Positions 34,219-42,871 of a stretch of 64,000 nt of DNA are shown one piece after another. The notes beneath the pieces are model-generated. The model saw only the letters and a program-made list of their open reading frames with translations. It did not search any database and was not told the origin of the DNA. Numbering within the stretch: position 1 is the stretch's first letter; every line of letters starts with the position of its first letter. This DNA comes from Benzoatithermus flavus. GTDB taxonomy: Bacteria > Pseudomonadota > Alphaproteobacteria > Geminicoccales > Geminicoccaceae. Position numbers and translations under genes: made by a program. Location: contig NZ_JBBLZC010000013.1 of the NCBI RefSeq assembly GCF_037908215.1, forward strand, positions 81,173 through 145,172. The letters run 5' to 3'.

Positions 34219-34882
34219 AAGTGAGGGAGGGAGGCACCGTCTGACTTGACGGGATCAAGCTAGCGCAGTCTCGCTGCCAATGCAACCCGAAAAGTAGCGG
34301 ACAAATAACTTTTTATCCTATAACGCGAAACGAGCGGTCGTATTCGAGCAGAATTCGCTCGAAACTTTACGGATTTTTTCGACAGATCATGGTTTGCAGG
34401 TGCGCGCAGCCGCATCGGCCTCCCGACCCGAAGCCCGGTCTCGCTGAACGTAGGGATTTGCTTCAAATGCCATAAAAGGAGCGGCGGCATTCTTCTCTGC
34501 CGCTGCTCCTCGCAGGCGCCACTCCGGAGGCTTGGGTCTCGCCGGACGCGAAAGCCGAACGACCCGCCGCCGCTTCGCGCCGCTGCCGTCGCAGCACATG
34601 CCGGAAAGTGGTGGCCCGGTACGACCACCACCGTCCATTTCACATCATGAGATGACGGCCATCTTATGTCAACGATTTCATTCGCTCCTTTAAACCTATG
34701 ATTCCTTGTCGTATTGTGACTTCCGCTGGGTAGAGCCTCCGCATGACGCTCCGGTCTGCGGCAGGATGGTTCCGTCGGCTGCATGGATGATGCGGCCCGG
34801 TGACGCCATCTGGTCGTGCCGGCACCCTCTCTGCTATAGAGCCGCTCACATCGATCGATACGCAACCCATCCCTGAAGCGTC
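34219..34882. other. AT-rich intergenic interval, candidate small-RNA locus
   Basis: This 664-base stretch is more AT-rich than its neighbours and contains no reading frame I can support; the long minus frames across it run through a terminator hairpin and resemble no family. It contains a perfect 7-bp inverted repeat with a 7-base spacer (TTCGAGC at 34343-34349, GCTCGAA at 34357-34363) and is bounded and interrupted by two minus-strand terminators. One or two short untranslated minus-strand transcripts are a reasonable inference. The yebC promoter must also lie at its right end. Confidence 0.4.
34471..34510 (-). terminator. Second intrinsic terminator, minus strand
   Basis: A 13-bp stem (34477-34489 with 34498-34510, one G-T pair) with an 8-base loop. 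On the minus strand it is followed by TTTATG, giving CCTTTTAT. No supported gene lies upstream of it on that strand, suggesting an untranslated transcript from 34.5-34.85 kb. Confidence 0.55.
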
Positions 34883-35629
34883 ATGGCAGGTCATTCGCAG
34901 TTCAAGAACATCATGCATCGCAAGGGCCGCCAGGATGCGGTCCGGGCGAAGCTGTTCACGCGCCTCCAGCGCGAGATCCAGGTGGCGGCGAAATCGGGCC
35001 TGCCCGATCCGGCCGCCAATCCGCGCCTGCGTGCCGCCATTCAGGCCGCGAAGGCGGCCAACATGCCCAAAGACAACATCGAGCGCGCGATCAAGCGCGG
35101 TCAGGGCGGTGAAGCCGAGAACTACGACGAGGTGCGCTACGAGGGCTACGGGCCGGGCGGTGTCGCCGTGATCGTGGAGGCGCTGACCGACAACCGGAAC
35201 CGGACCGCGAGCGCTGTCCGCTCGACCTTCGGCAAGCACGGCGGTACGCTCGGCGAGACCAACAGCGTGAGCTTCCAGTTCAACCGCGTGGGTTCGATCC
35301 GCTATCCGGCTGCTGTGGCCAGCGCCGACGACATGCTCGAGGCCGCGATCGAGGCCGGGGCCGAGGACGTCGAGAGCAGCGAGGAGGGACACGAGATCTT
35401 GTGCGCTCCCGACGACCTCGCCGCCGTGCAGGAGGCGCTGGAGAAGCGCTTCGGCGCACCCGAGCAGGCGATCCTCACCTGGAAGCCGCAGGTCACGGTG
35501 CCGGTCGACGACGAGAAGGCCGAGAGTCTGTTCAAGCTTCTCGAAGCCCTCGACGAGAACGACGACGTGCAGCGCGTGATCGCGAACTTCGAGGTCTCCG
35601 AGGCGGCGCTCGCCCGGATCGCCGGCTGA
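34883..35629 (+). CDS. yebC: YebC/PmpR family transcriptional regulator or translation factor
   Basis: The 248-residue protein starts MAGHSQFKNIMHRKGRQDA, the family hallmark, with PKDNIERAIKRGQGG, YEGYGPGGVAVIVEALTDNRNRTA and LGETNSVSFQF following. YebC-family proteins bind DNA near Holliday junction genes and recently have been linked to easing ribosome stalls. Here, as in many alphaproteobacteria, the gene stands directly before ruvCAB (22 bases to ruvC), suggesting one operon. Confidence 0.95.
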   Translation: MAGHSQFKNIMHRKGRQDAVRAKLFTRLQREIQVAAKSGLPDPAANPRLRAAIQAAKAANMPKDNIERAIKRGQGGEAENYDEVRYEGYGPGGVAVIVEALTDNRNRTASAVRSTFGKHGGTLGETNSVSFQFNRVGSIRYPAAVASADDMLEAAIEAGAEDVESSEEGHEILCAPDDLAAVQEALEKRFGAPEQAILTWKPQVTVPVDDEKAESLFKLLEALDENDDVQRVIANFEVSEAALARIAG

Positions 35630-35651
35630 GCGGCGGACGAGGGGCCGCGCC

Positions 35652-36170
35652 ATGCTCCTCCTGGGCCTCGATCCGGGCTTGCGCCACACCGGGTGGGGCC
35701 TGCTCGATGCGCGCGGCAACCAGCTCCGCTTCGTCGCCTGCGGCGTCGTCCACACCGATGGCGAAGCCGATCTCGCCCGGCGCCTGGGCGGGCTCTACGA
35801 TGGCCTCGCGGCCGTGATCGCCGCGCACCGGCCCGTCGAGGCCGCGGTCGAGGAGACCGTGGTGAATCGCAACCCGCTCTCCTCCTTGAAGCTCGGCCAC
35901 GCGCGCGGTGTCGTCCTGCTCGTGGCGACGCATCACGGCCTGCCGGTCACCGAGTATGCCGCAAAGCAGGTCAAGCGCGCGGTGACGGGTACGGGTGGTG
36001 CCGCCAAGGAGCAGGTCGCCACCATGGTCCGCTATCTTCTGCCGGGCTGCGGCGAGGTCGGGGCCGATGCCGCCGACGCCCTTGCGGTCGCGATCTGCCA
36101 TGCCCATTTCCGGGCGGGTCGGGCCCGGATCGCGGCCCGGCTCACCCGAGAGGCGGAACGGATTCCATGA
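35652..36170 (+). CDS. ruvC: Crossover junction endodeoxyribonuclease RuvC
   Basis: RuvC cuts Holliday junctions symmetrically. The 172-residue protein has the first acidic residue in LGLDPGLRHTGWG, a Glu in AAVEETVVNRNP, and the C-terminal acidic pair in GADAADALAVAICH. It is followed by ruvA with an ATGA overlap, forming ruvCAB. Confidence 0.96.
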   Translation: MLLLGLDPGLRHTGWGLLDARGNQLRFVACGVVHTDGEADLARRLGGLYDGLAAVIAAHRPVEAAVEETVVNRNPLSSLKLGHARGVVLLVATHHGLPVTEYAAKQVKRAVTGTGGAAKEQVATMVRYLLPGCGEVGADAADALAVAICHAHFRAGRARIAARLTREAERIP

Positions 36171-36778
36171 TCGCGCGGCTGCGCGGCACGCTCGCCGGCG
36201 TCGGCGAGGACCATGTCATCGTCGATGTCGGCGGGGTCGGCTATCTCGTGACGGTCGCACCCGCCACGCTCGGGCGCCTGCCGTCGGTCGGGGAGGCGGT
36301 CGAGCTGCATACCGAGCTTCATATGCGCGAGGACGGGATCAGCCTCTACGGCTTTCTCGAGGCCTCGGACCGCGTCTGGTTCCGGCTGCTCCAGACCGTG
36401 CAGGGCGTGGGGGCACGGGTGGCGCTCTCGCTTCTCGGCACGCTGCGCCCGCACGAGCTCGCGAACGCGATCGCCGCCGGCGACAAGGCGGCCTTGGGCC
36501 GGGCGAGCGGTGTCGGCAGCCGGCTCGCGGCGCGGATCGTGAGCGAGCTGAAGGACCGGGTCGGCAGCCTGCCACAAGCACAGGCGCCCGCCGGAGTCGC
36601 GCCGGTGGCGGTGGCGAGCCTGGGCGGGCCCGCCAACGACGCGCTCTCGGCCCTGCTCAATCTCGGCTATGCGCGCGTCGAGGCCTATGCGGCGATCGCC
36701 CGGGTCCAGGCCCGGCTCGGGACCGATCTGCCGGTCGACGTCATGGTGCGTGAGGGCTTGAAGGAGCTGGTGGCTTGA
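36167..36778 (+). CDS. ruvA: Holliday junction branch migration protein RuvA
   Basis: RuvA tetramers hold the Holliday junction and load RuvB. The 203-residue protein shows the OB-fold N terminus (MIARLRGTLAG, HTELHMREDGISLYGF), helix-hairpin-helix repeats (LLQTVQGVGARVAL, ASGVGSRLAARIVSELKDRVG) and the C-terminal RuvB-contact domain (SALLNLGYARVEAY). ATG 36167 overlaps the ruvC stop, and its own stop overlaps a TTG at the ruvB start. Confidence 0.96.
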   Translation: MIARLRGTLAGVGEDHVIVDVGGVGYLVTVAPATLGRLPSVGEAVELHTELHMREDGISLYGFLEASDRVWFRLLQTVQGVGARVALSLLGTLRPHELANAIAAGDKAALGRASGVGSRLAARIVSELKDRVGSLPQAQAPAGVAPVAVASLGGPANDALSALLNLGYARVEAYAAIARVQARLGTDLPVDVMVREGLKELVA

Positions 36779-36780
36779 GC

Positions 36781-37818
36781 ATGGAGCAGCGTCTGGTGAG
36801 CCCCGCTCCGGCCAACGAGGATGCGGATGTCAGCCTGCGCCCGAAGCGCCTCGCCGAGTTCATCGGCCAGGCCCAGCTTCGGGCCAATCTCGCCGTGTTC
36901 ATCGAGGCGGCGCGGACGCGCGGCGACGCGCTCGATCACGTTCTGTTCGCGGGGCCGCCGGGCTTGGGCAAGACCACGCTCGCCCAGATCGTGGCGGGCG
37001 AGCTCGGCGTGGGCTTTCGTCTGACGTCGGGGCCGATCATCCAGCGGGCGGGCGACCTCGCCGCGATCCTGACCAACCTGCAGCCGCGCGACGTCTTGTT
37101 CATCGACGAGATCCACCGGCTGCAACCGACGGTCGAGGAAATCCTCTATCCGGCGATGGAGGACTTCAAGCTCGACCTCATGATCGGCGAGGGGCCGGCG
37201 GCGCGCTCGATCCGCCTCGATCTGCCGCCGTTCACGCTCGTCGGCGCCACGACCCGCACCGGTCTTCTCACCACGCCGTTGCGCGACCGGTTCGGCATCA
37301 TCGCGCGCATGGAGTTCTACGAGGTTGCGGAGCTCCAGGACATCGTGCTGCGCGGGGCGCGGCTGCTCGGGCTCGAGCTTCTGCCCGAGGGGGCGCACGA
37401 GATCGCACGCCGGGCGCGCGGCACGCCGCGCGTCGCGAACCGTCTTTTGCGCCGGGTGCGCGACTTCGCGACCATCGACAAGGCGGGAAGGCCGGTCGAC
37501 CGCGAGCTCGCCGATCTGGCGCTGCGCCAGCTCGAGGTCGACGATCTCGGCCTCGACAGCCTGGACCGCCGTTACCTGCGGGCGATCGCCACCAACTACG
37601 GCGGCGGCCCGGTCGGGATCGACACGATGGCGGCCGCCCTTTCCGAGCAGCGCGACACGCTCGAGGAAACGGTGGAGCCGTTCCTTCTGCAGCAGGGCCT
37701 GCTCCAACGCACGCCGCGCGGCCGGCTTTTGACCCGTGCCGCCTGGCAGCATCTGGGGCTCACCGCACCTCCGGCACTCGCGATGCAGGTGGATCTGTTC
37801 GGAGGTGAGGAGACGTGA
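36781..37818 (+). CDS. ruvB: Holliday junction branch migration helicase RuvB
   Basis: RuvB is the AAA+ motor of branch migration. The 345-residue protein contains LRPKRLAEFIGQ, Walker A GPPGLGKTT, Walker B FIDEIHRL, sensor 1 GATTRTGLLTTPLRDRFG and the C-terminal winged helix. ATG 36781 is assigned; TTG 36775, overlapping the ruvA stop, is an alternative two codons earlier. It overlaps the ybgC start. Confidence 0.96.
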   Translation: MEQRLVSPAPANEDADVSLRPKRLAEFIGQAQLRANLAVFIEAARTRGDALDHVLFAGPPGLGKTTLAQIVAGELGVGFRLTSGPIIQRAGDLAAILTNLQPRDVLFIDEIHRLQPTVEEILYPAMEDFKLDLMIGEGPAARSIRLDLPPFTLVGATTRTGLLTTPLRDRFGIIARMEFYEVAELQDIVLRGARLLGLELLPEGAHEIARRARGTPRVANRLLRRVRDFATIDKAGRPVDRELADLALRQLEVDDLGLDSLDRRYLRAIATNYGGGPVGIDTMAAALSEQRDTLEETVEPFLLQQGLLQRTPRGRLLTRAAWQHLGLTAPPALAMQVDLFGGEET

Positions 37819-38240
37819 CGGGGCGCCCGCCGGCGCATGTCCTTCCGGTACGCGTCTATTACGAGGACACGGACGCGGCCGGAATCGTCTACCACGCCAA
37901 CTATCTCAAGTTCGCCGAGCGGGCGCGCACCGAACTCTTACGCGAGTTCGGCTTCGACCATCGCGGGCTCGCGGGCGAGACGGGCATCGCGTTCGCCGTC
38001 TCGCGCTGCGCCATGCGCTTCCTGGCGCCCGCCCGGCTCGACGACCTGCTCGCCGTGCACACGGATGTGATCGACCTGAGCGGGGCCCGGCTCGCGCTCG
38101 AGCAGCGGATCCATCGGGAGGAGCAGCTCCTCGTGCGGCTCGAGCTGACGCTCGCCGTCGTGGATCTCGCCACGCTGCGTCCGCGGCGTCTGCCCGAAAC
38201 GCTGCGGCAGCGCTTCGCCGCCGCTATCGCGGGTAGCTGA
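37815..38240 (+). CDS. ybgC: Tol-Pal-associated acyl-CoA thioesterase YbgC
   Basis: This 141-residue hotdog-fold thioesterase has the 4-HBT signature VRVYYEDTDAAGIVYHANYLKFAERARTE, with the catalytic Asp in EDTDAAG. YbgC is regularly the first gene of the tol-pal cluster and acts on short acyl-CoA or phospholipid-linked substrates at the inner membrane. The GTG start overlaps the ruvB stop, so recombination and envelope genes are joined here in one run. Confidence 0.92.
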   Translation: MTGRPPAHVLPVRVYYEDTDAAGIVYHANYLKFAERARTELLREFGFDHRGLAGETGIAFAVSRCAMRFLAPARLDDLLAVHTDVIDLSGARLALEQRIHREEQLLVRLELTLAVVDLATLRPRRLPETLRQRFAAAIAGS

Positions 38241-38293
38241 TCGGGGCTAGCGCAGCAATTGGCAGGCGATCTCACGGGCGGCGTTCTCTACCC

Positions 38294-38322
38294 TTGACAC
38301 TTTCGCCCGCCGCCATCATTAC
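38294..38322 (+). promoter_or_regulatory. Sigma-70-like promoter candidate for tolQRAB
   Basis: TTGACA at 38294-38299 is a perfect -35 hexamer, followed after 17 bases by CATTAC as a weak -10. It lies about 117 bases before the tolQ ATG, in the only sizeable gap (198 bases) of the ruv-tol run. Confidence 0.45.
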
Positions 38323-38438
38323 GAGCATCGGCGGCAAGTAGAGCAGCGTTTGAACAGTTCGGCGCAAGTTCCTGATCCCGTAGCTCTTTCCTTTCGGGCA
38401 ATCTGTCGCCCCAACTCCGCGCCATCGGGTTTCACGAG

Positions 38439-39161
38439 ATGGAAGACACCGCGATCCACGCCGCAGGCCTGGCCAGCGCGGCCCACGGGCCGAGCTTCTT
38501 CGAGCTGTTCCTGCAGACCGATCTCGTGACCAAGGCCGTGATCCTGCTCCTGATCGCGGCTTCGCTCTGGTGCTGGACGATCATCTTCGACAAGACCTTC
38601 CGGCTCGCCCGGCTCACCCACAAGGCCAACGCCTTCGAGCGCGCCTTCTGGTCGGGAGCGCCGCTCGACGAGCTCTATCGTCGGCTCGCCAAGCGCGCCG
38701 ACCACCCGATGGCGCTCATGTTCGCGACCGCCATGGAGGAGTGGCGGGATTCGCCGAAGACCACCGAGGTGAGCTTCAACCGCGGCCTCGTCGGCCGGAT
38801 CGGGCAGGTGATGGACCTTACCATGGACCGCGAGGTGGAGAGCCTCGAGAAGAACCTGTCCTGGCTCGGCACGATCGCCTCCACCGCCCCGTTCGTGGGT
38901 CTGTTCGGCACGGTCTGGGGCATCATGAACAGCTTCCAGGCGATCGCCGCCACCAAGAACACCACGCTCGCGGTCGTGGCGCCCGGGATCGCCGAGGCGT
39001 TGTTCACGACGGCCTTGGGCCTCATGGCCGCGATCCCGGCCCTCGTCGCCTACAACAAGCTCTCGGGCTCGATCGAGAGCTACGCCAACCGCCTCGGCAG
39101 CTTCGCCGACGAGTTCGCCGTCGTGCTCTCGCGCGAGCTCGACGCCGCCAAGGTGGCCTGA
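38439..39161 (+). CDS. tolQ: Tol-Pal proton channel subunit TolQ
   Basis: The 240-residue MotA/ExbB-family inner-membrane protein has three helices at about 30-48, 140-160 and 180-202. Conserved LSWLGTIASTAPFVGLFGTVWGIMNSF and GIAEALFTTALGLMAAIPALVAYN form the proton path with TolR. It starts the tolQRAB-pal-cpoB set that constricts the outer membrane at division. Confidence 0.95.
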   Translation: MEDTAIHAAGLASAAHGPSFFELFLQTDLVTKAVILLLIAASLWCWTIIFDKTFRLARLTHKANAFERAFWSGAPLDELYRRLAKRADHPMALMFATAMEEWRDSPKTTEVSFNRGLVGRIGQVMDLTMDREVESLEKNLSWLGTIASTAPFVGLFGTVWGIMNSFQAIAATKNTTLAVVAPGIAEALFTTALGLMAAIPALVAYNKLSGSIESYANRLGSFADEFAVVLSRELDAAKVA

Positions 39162-39165
39162 GCCC

Positions 39166-39663
39166 ATGGGTGCGAAGGTCCAGCCGAAGATTCCGGACGA
39201 CGTCGACGAGGGCCGTCGGCGCCGACGGCGGCGCGCGCGGGGGGCGATGGTCGAGATCAACATGACGCCGCTCGTCGACGTCATGCTGGTGCTGCTGATC
39301 GTGTTCATGATCACCGCGCCCATGCTGACCTCGGGCGTCGCCGTGGATCTGCCCGAGGCCGCGAGCTCGCCGCTGCCGGGCCAGGACGAGCCCCTGAGCG
39401 TCACGGTCGACGCCAAGGGGAAGATCTATCTGCAGGAGAGCGAGATCGCACTCGACCAGCTCGCACCGCGGCTCCAGGCGATCACGGGCCGGAAGCCCGA
39501 CGCCCGGATCTTCGTCCGTGGAGACAAGGGGATCGACTACGGTACGGTGATGAGCGTGGTCGGCGCCATCAACCAGGCCGGATTCAACAAGGTGGCGCTT
39601 CTGACCGAAGCACCGTCGGGCCGCGCGGCGAGGACGGCATCGACCGCCTCGCCGGCGCGCTGA
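39166..39663 (+). CDS. tolR: Tol-Pal proton channel subunit TolR
   Basis: The 165-residue ExbD-family protein has a basic cytosolic N terminus followed by VEINMTPLVDVMLVLLIVFMITAP, in which the Asp of LVDVMLV is the essential proton-carrying residue. The periplasmic domain follows (VTVDAKGKIYLQESEI). It begins 4 bases after tolQ. An Arg-rich stretch near residue 18-27 is stronger than in most homologues. Confidence 0.94.
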   Translation: MGAKVQPKIPDDVDEGRRRRRRRARGAMVEINMTPLVDVMLVLLIVFMITAPMLTSGVAVDLPEAASSPLPGQDEPLSVTVDAKGKIYLQESEIALDQLAPRLQAITGRKPDARIFVRGDKGIDYGTVMSVVGAINQAGFNKVALLTEAPSGRAARTASTASPAR

Positions 39664-39725
39664 GCGCCGCCAAGCCCGGCGCTCCGGCCGACGGCCGCCT
39701 CTCAGGGCTCGTGGGACGGACCAGG

Positions 39726-40817
39726 ATGGGTCGCTCCTTCATCGCTTCGCTCCTGCTCCACCTCGCCGTGGTGGGCCTCGTCGTCCTGCTCTCACGCTTC
39801 GGCCATGACCTGCCGCCGGAGGAGGCGCCGATCTCGGTCGAGATCGTGAGCGATGCCGCCGCACCCAAGCCCTCGCCGCTCCCGCCCAAGGCTCCGCCGG
39901 CGCAGGCCGCACCACTGCCGCAGCGCCAGGCGGCCGCACCCGCACCGCCGCCGCCTCCGCCGCCCGCTCCCAAGGTCGAGCAGAAGCCCGCACCCGCTCC
40001 CGTGGCCGAGGCGAAGCCCGAGCCGTCCGCACCGCCTCCGCCGCCGAAGCCGGAACCGACGCCCGAGCCCAAGAAGGCGGAGACGCCGAAGCCGGAACCG
40101 ACGCCCGAACCCAAGAAGGCGGAGGTACCGAAGCCCGAGCCCGTGCCGGAGCCGAAAAAGGCCGAAGCGCCGACGCCCGAGCCGGCTCCCAAGAAGCCGG
40201 AGCCGCCCAAGCCCGAACCGAAGAAGCCGGAGCCGCCGGCGGAGCAGCCGAAGCCCGTGAGCAAGCCGGAGACCAAGAAGCCCGAGCCCGAGTCGGAGAA
40301 GCCGACCCAGGTGGCGAAGGTGGAACCCAAGAAGGAGAGGCCGCCCGAGCCGCCGGCCCCCAGGACCGAGGAGAGCGACTTCGATGCGCTGTTGCGCAGC
40401 GTCGAGGCGCAGGCGAAGCGCGTGAAGGCGCCCGAGAAGCGCGAGGGCAAGGGCACGGCCGCCGAGGCGGGCGGGACGAACCAGCCGGGCCAGGCGCAGC
40501 AGGCGCAGATCAACCCCTCGGCGCTCGCGGCCTCGATCAGCCGGCAGATCACGCCCTGCTGGAACATTCCCGTGGCCGCGCAGGGCGTCGAGGGCTTGCG
40601 CGCCGAGCTCAACATCGTCATGGCAGCGGACGGCAGCGTGCAGTCCGTGGTGCCGATGGACGCGGCCCGGATGAGCAGCGATCCCGTGTTCCGCGCCTTC
40701 GCCGAGAGCGCCGTGCGCGCGGTCCGGGCCTGCTCGCCGCTGAAGCTTCCACCGGAGTCCTATCAGGTATGGCGGAACATCATCTTCAACTTCGACCCGT
40801 CGGCGATGACGGGCTGA
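39726..40817 (+). CDS. tolA: Tol-Pal energy-transducing protein TolA
   Basis: TolA links the TolQR motor to Pal/TolB across the periplasm. The 363-residue protein has one N-terminal helix (FIASLLLHLAVVGLVVLLS), a long Pro/Lys/Glu/Ala-rich spacer (about 40-215, with repeated PKPEPTPEPKKAE units) and a compact C-terminal TonB/TolA domain (SRQITPCWNIPVAAQGVEG...). ATG 39726 puts the helix at the start; GTG 39711 is an alternative. The spacer is Pro-rich instead of the long Ala helix of enterobacteria. Its last 49 bases overlap tolB. Confidence 0.9.
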   Translation: MGRSFIASLLLHLAVVGLVVLLSRFGHDLPPEEAPISVEIVSDAAAPKPSPLPPKAPPAQAAPLPQRQAAAPAPPPPPPPAPKVEQKPAPAPVAEAKPEPSAPPPPPKPEPTPEPKKAETPKPEPTPEPKKAEVPKPEPVPEPKKAEAPTPEPAPKKPEPPKPEPKKPEPPAEQPKPVSKPETKKPEPESEKPTQVAKVEPKKERPPEPPAPRTEESDFDALLRSVEAQAKRVKAPEKREGKGTAAEAGGTNQPGQAQQAQINPSALAASISRQITPCWNIPVAAQGVEGLRAELNIVMAADGSVQSVVPMDAARMSSDPVFRAFAESAVRAVRACSPLKLPPESYQVWRNIIFNFDPSAMTG

Positions 40818-42151
40818 GCGGACGCTTCCGGCTCGGCCGGCGGCGGCTCCTGAGCGGGGCCGCGACAGCGCTCGTCGCGAGCGGGGCGGGTGTGTCGGCG
40901 GCGCTGGCCCAGCTTCGGGTCGACATCACCAAGGGTGTCGTGCAGCCGATCCCGATCGCGGTGAGCCCGTTCGCGGGCGACGGCCCGGCCGACCGGGAGC
41001 GCGGCCTCGCCATCGCCGAGGTGATCGGCAACGATCTGCAGAGCTCGGGCCTGTTCGAGCTGATCGACCGCCGCGCCTACATCCAGTCGCCGGATGAGCT
41101 CAGGAGCCTGCCGCGCTTCGCGGACTGGCGGCAGATCAACGCCCAGGCGCTCGTGAGCGGCACCGTGCAGGGGGCCGCAGGCGGTGGGCAGCTCGCCGTC
41201 GAGTTCCGCCTGTGGGACGTGTTCGCGGGCGAGCAGATGCGGGGCCTGCGCTTCGATGCGCCCGAGGCGAGCTGGCGGCGGATCGGCCACAAGATCGCGG
41301 ACGTGATCTACGAGCGGCTCACGGGCGAGCCCGGCTATTTCGATACCCGTATCGCTTACATCGCCGAGACCGGTCCTGCGGCGCGGCGGGTCAAGCGCGT
41401 CGCGGTCATGGACTGGGACGGCGCCAACAGCCGCTATCTCACCGACGGCAGTTTCCTCGCCCTCACCCCGCGCTTCTCGCCGGACGGCTCGAAGGTCGCC
41501 TACATGGGCTTCCGCCAGGGTCCGCCCAGGGTCTTCGTCGCGGACGTCGCTTCCGGCCGCGAGGGCACGCTCGGCGACTTCCAGGGCATGACCTTCGCCC
41601 CGCGCTTCTCGCCCGACGGGCGCAGCCTGCTCTTGACGCTGGCGCAGAACGGCAACTCCGACATCTATCTCTGGGACATCGCCACGCGGCGCGCCACGCG
41701 CCTCACGGATGATGCCGCGATCGACACCTCGCCCTCGTTCTCGCCCGACGGCAGCCAGATCGTGTTCAACTCGGACCGGGGCGGTCGGCCGCTGCTCTAC
41801 GTCATGAGCCGGAACGGCGGCGGTGCCAGGCGCATCAGCTACGGCGAAGGGCGCTACGGCAGCCCGGTCTGGTCGCCCAGGGGCGATTTCATCGCCTTCA
41901 TGGTCATCAAGGGCGGCTACTTCAACATCGGCATCATGCGGCCCGATGGCAGCGACGAGCGGCTGCTCACGCGCAGCGCCCTCGACGAGAGCCCGAGCTG
42001 GGCGCCGAACGGGCGCACGATCATGTTCGCGCGACAGGACGGGTCGGGCAGGAGGCGTCTGTTCACCATCGACGTTAGCGGCTACAACGAGCGCGAGGTA
42101 CCCACACCTACGGATGCCTCCGATCCGGACTGGTCGCCCCGGTTGCCTTGA
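40769..42151 (+). CDS. tolB: Tol-Pal periplasmic beta-propeller TolB
   Basis: The 460-residue protein has an N-terminal signal with a twin-arginine-like start (GRRRLLSGAATALVASGAG), an alpha/beta domain (about 50-190) and a six-blade propeller with repeated FSPDGSKVAYMG, FSPDGRSLLLTL, FSPDGSQIVFNSDR and WSPRGDFIAFM. The only ATG that keeps the signal is 40769, inside tolA, so the two genes overlap by 49 bases in different frames. This is longer than usual for tolAB. Confidence 0.92.
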   Translation: MAEHHLQLRPVGDDGLSGRFRLGRRRLLSGAATALVASGAGVSAALAQLRVDITKGVVQPIPIAVSPFAGDGPADRERGLAIAEVIGNDLQSSGLFELIDRRAYIQSPDELRSLPRFADWRQINAQALVSGTVQGAAGGGQLAVEFRLWDVFAGEQMRGLRFDAPEASWRRIGHKIADVIYERLTGEPGYFDTRIAYIAETGPAARRVKRVAVMDWDGANSRYLTDGSFLALTPRFSPDGSKVAYMGFRQGPPRVFVADVASGREGTLGDFQGMTFAPRFSPDGRSLLLTLAQNGNSDIYLWDIATRRATRLTDDAAIDTSPSFSPDGSQIVFNSDRGGRPLLYVMSRNGGGARRISYGEGRYGSPVWSPRGDFIAFMVIKGGYFNIGIMRPDGSDERLLTRSALDESPSWAPNGRTIMFARQDGSGRRRLFTIDVSGYNEREVPTPTDASDPDWSPRLP

Positions 42152-42259
42152 ACGCACGCCCCGATTCCATGCCCGTCCCCTCGCTTCCCCCGCCGCCGCC
42201 CGCCTTGCCCCAGGCGCCGGTGCTCGTCGTGGCTGGGCTCAACACAGGAAGATAAAGTC

Positions 42260-42826
42260 ATGCTCGCTCGCTTCGTCCCCGTCGCTGCCGCTCTCTTCCT
42301 TCTGGCCGCCTGCTCGACCTCGGAGGAGTCGCTTTCGGATACCGCCGGCGGCGCCGGTGCGGGTGCCGGGAAGGGCACGCTGGGCGCCGCCGACATGGGG
42401 CTCGGCTCCGGGGCCGGCACGGGCATCGGCAGTGGCACCAGCCTGAACGGCGCGGCCACGCCGGGCAGCCAGGCCGACCTCGAGGTCAATGTCGGCGACC
42501 GCGTGTTCTTCGGCTTCGACAGCTCGACCCTCGACCAGACCGCACGACAGACCGTCGAGCGTCAGGCCGCTTGGCTGCAGCAGTTCCCGTCGGTCACCGT
42601 GACCATCGAGGGCCACACCGACCAGCGCGGCACGACCGAGTACAACCTCGCCCTCGGCGAGCGGCGCGCCAACGCGGTCAAGACCTACCTCACCCAGCTC
42701 GGCGTCGATCCCGCCCGCGTGCTCACCGTATCTTACGGCAAGGAGCGCCCGGCCGATCCCGGCACCACCGAGCAGGCCTACGCGCTCAACCGGCGCGCGG
42801 TCACCGTGGTCAACGTGACCCACTGA
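42260..42826 (+). CDS. pal: Peptidoglycan-associated lipoprotein Pal
   Basis: The 188-residue lipoprotein has lipobox LLAAC (Cys18), a Gly-rich linker (about 30-70, unusually rich in GAGAG/GSG) and an OmpA-like domain. VFFGFDSSTLDQTARQTV and EGHTDQRGTTEYNLALGERRANAV are diagnostic; the Asp and Arg of this motif bind diaminopimelate in peptidoglycan. It anchors the outer membrane to the wall and docks TolB or TolA. Confidence 0.95.
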   Translation: MLARFVPVAAALFLLAACSTSEESLSDTAGGAGAGAGKGTLGAADMGLGSGAGTGIGSGTSLNGAATPGSQADLEVNVGDRVFFGFDSSTLDQTARQTVERQAAWLQQFPSVTVTIEGHTDQRGTTEYNLALGERRANAVKTYLTQLGVDPARVLTVSYGKERPADPGTTEQAYALNRRAVTVVNVTH

Positions 42827-42871
42827 GCAAGGCACCCCAGCAGCATCTTCTTTGCGGACGGAGCGGCGATC

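Noticed and set aside
34260..34865. Minus-strand frame of 201 residues in the AT-rich gap
   Set aside because: It runs through a terminator hairpin, has no ribosome binding site at its start and no recognisable domain.
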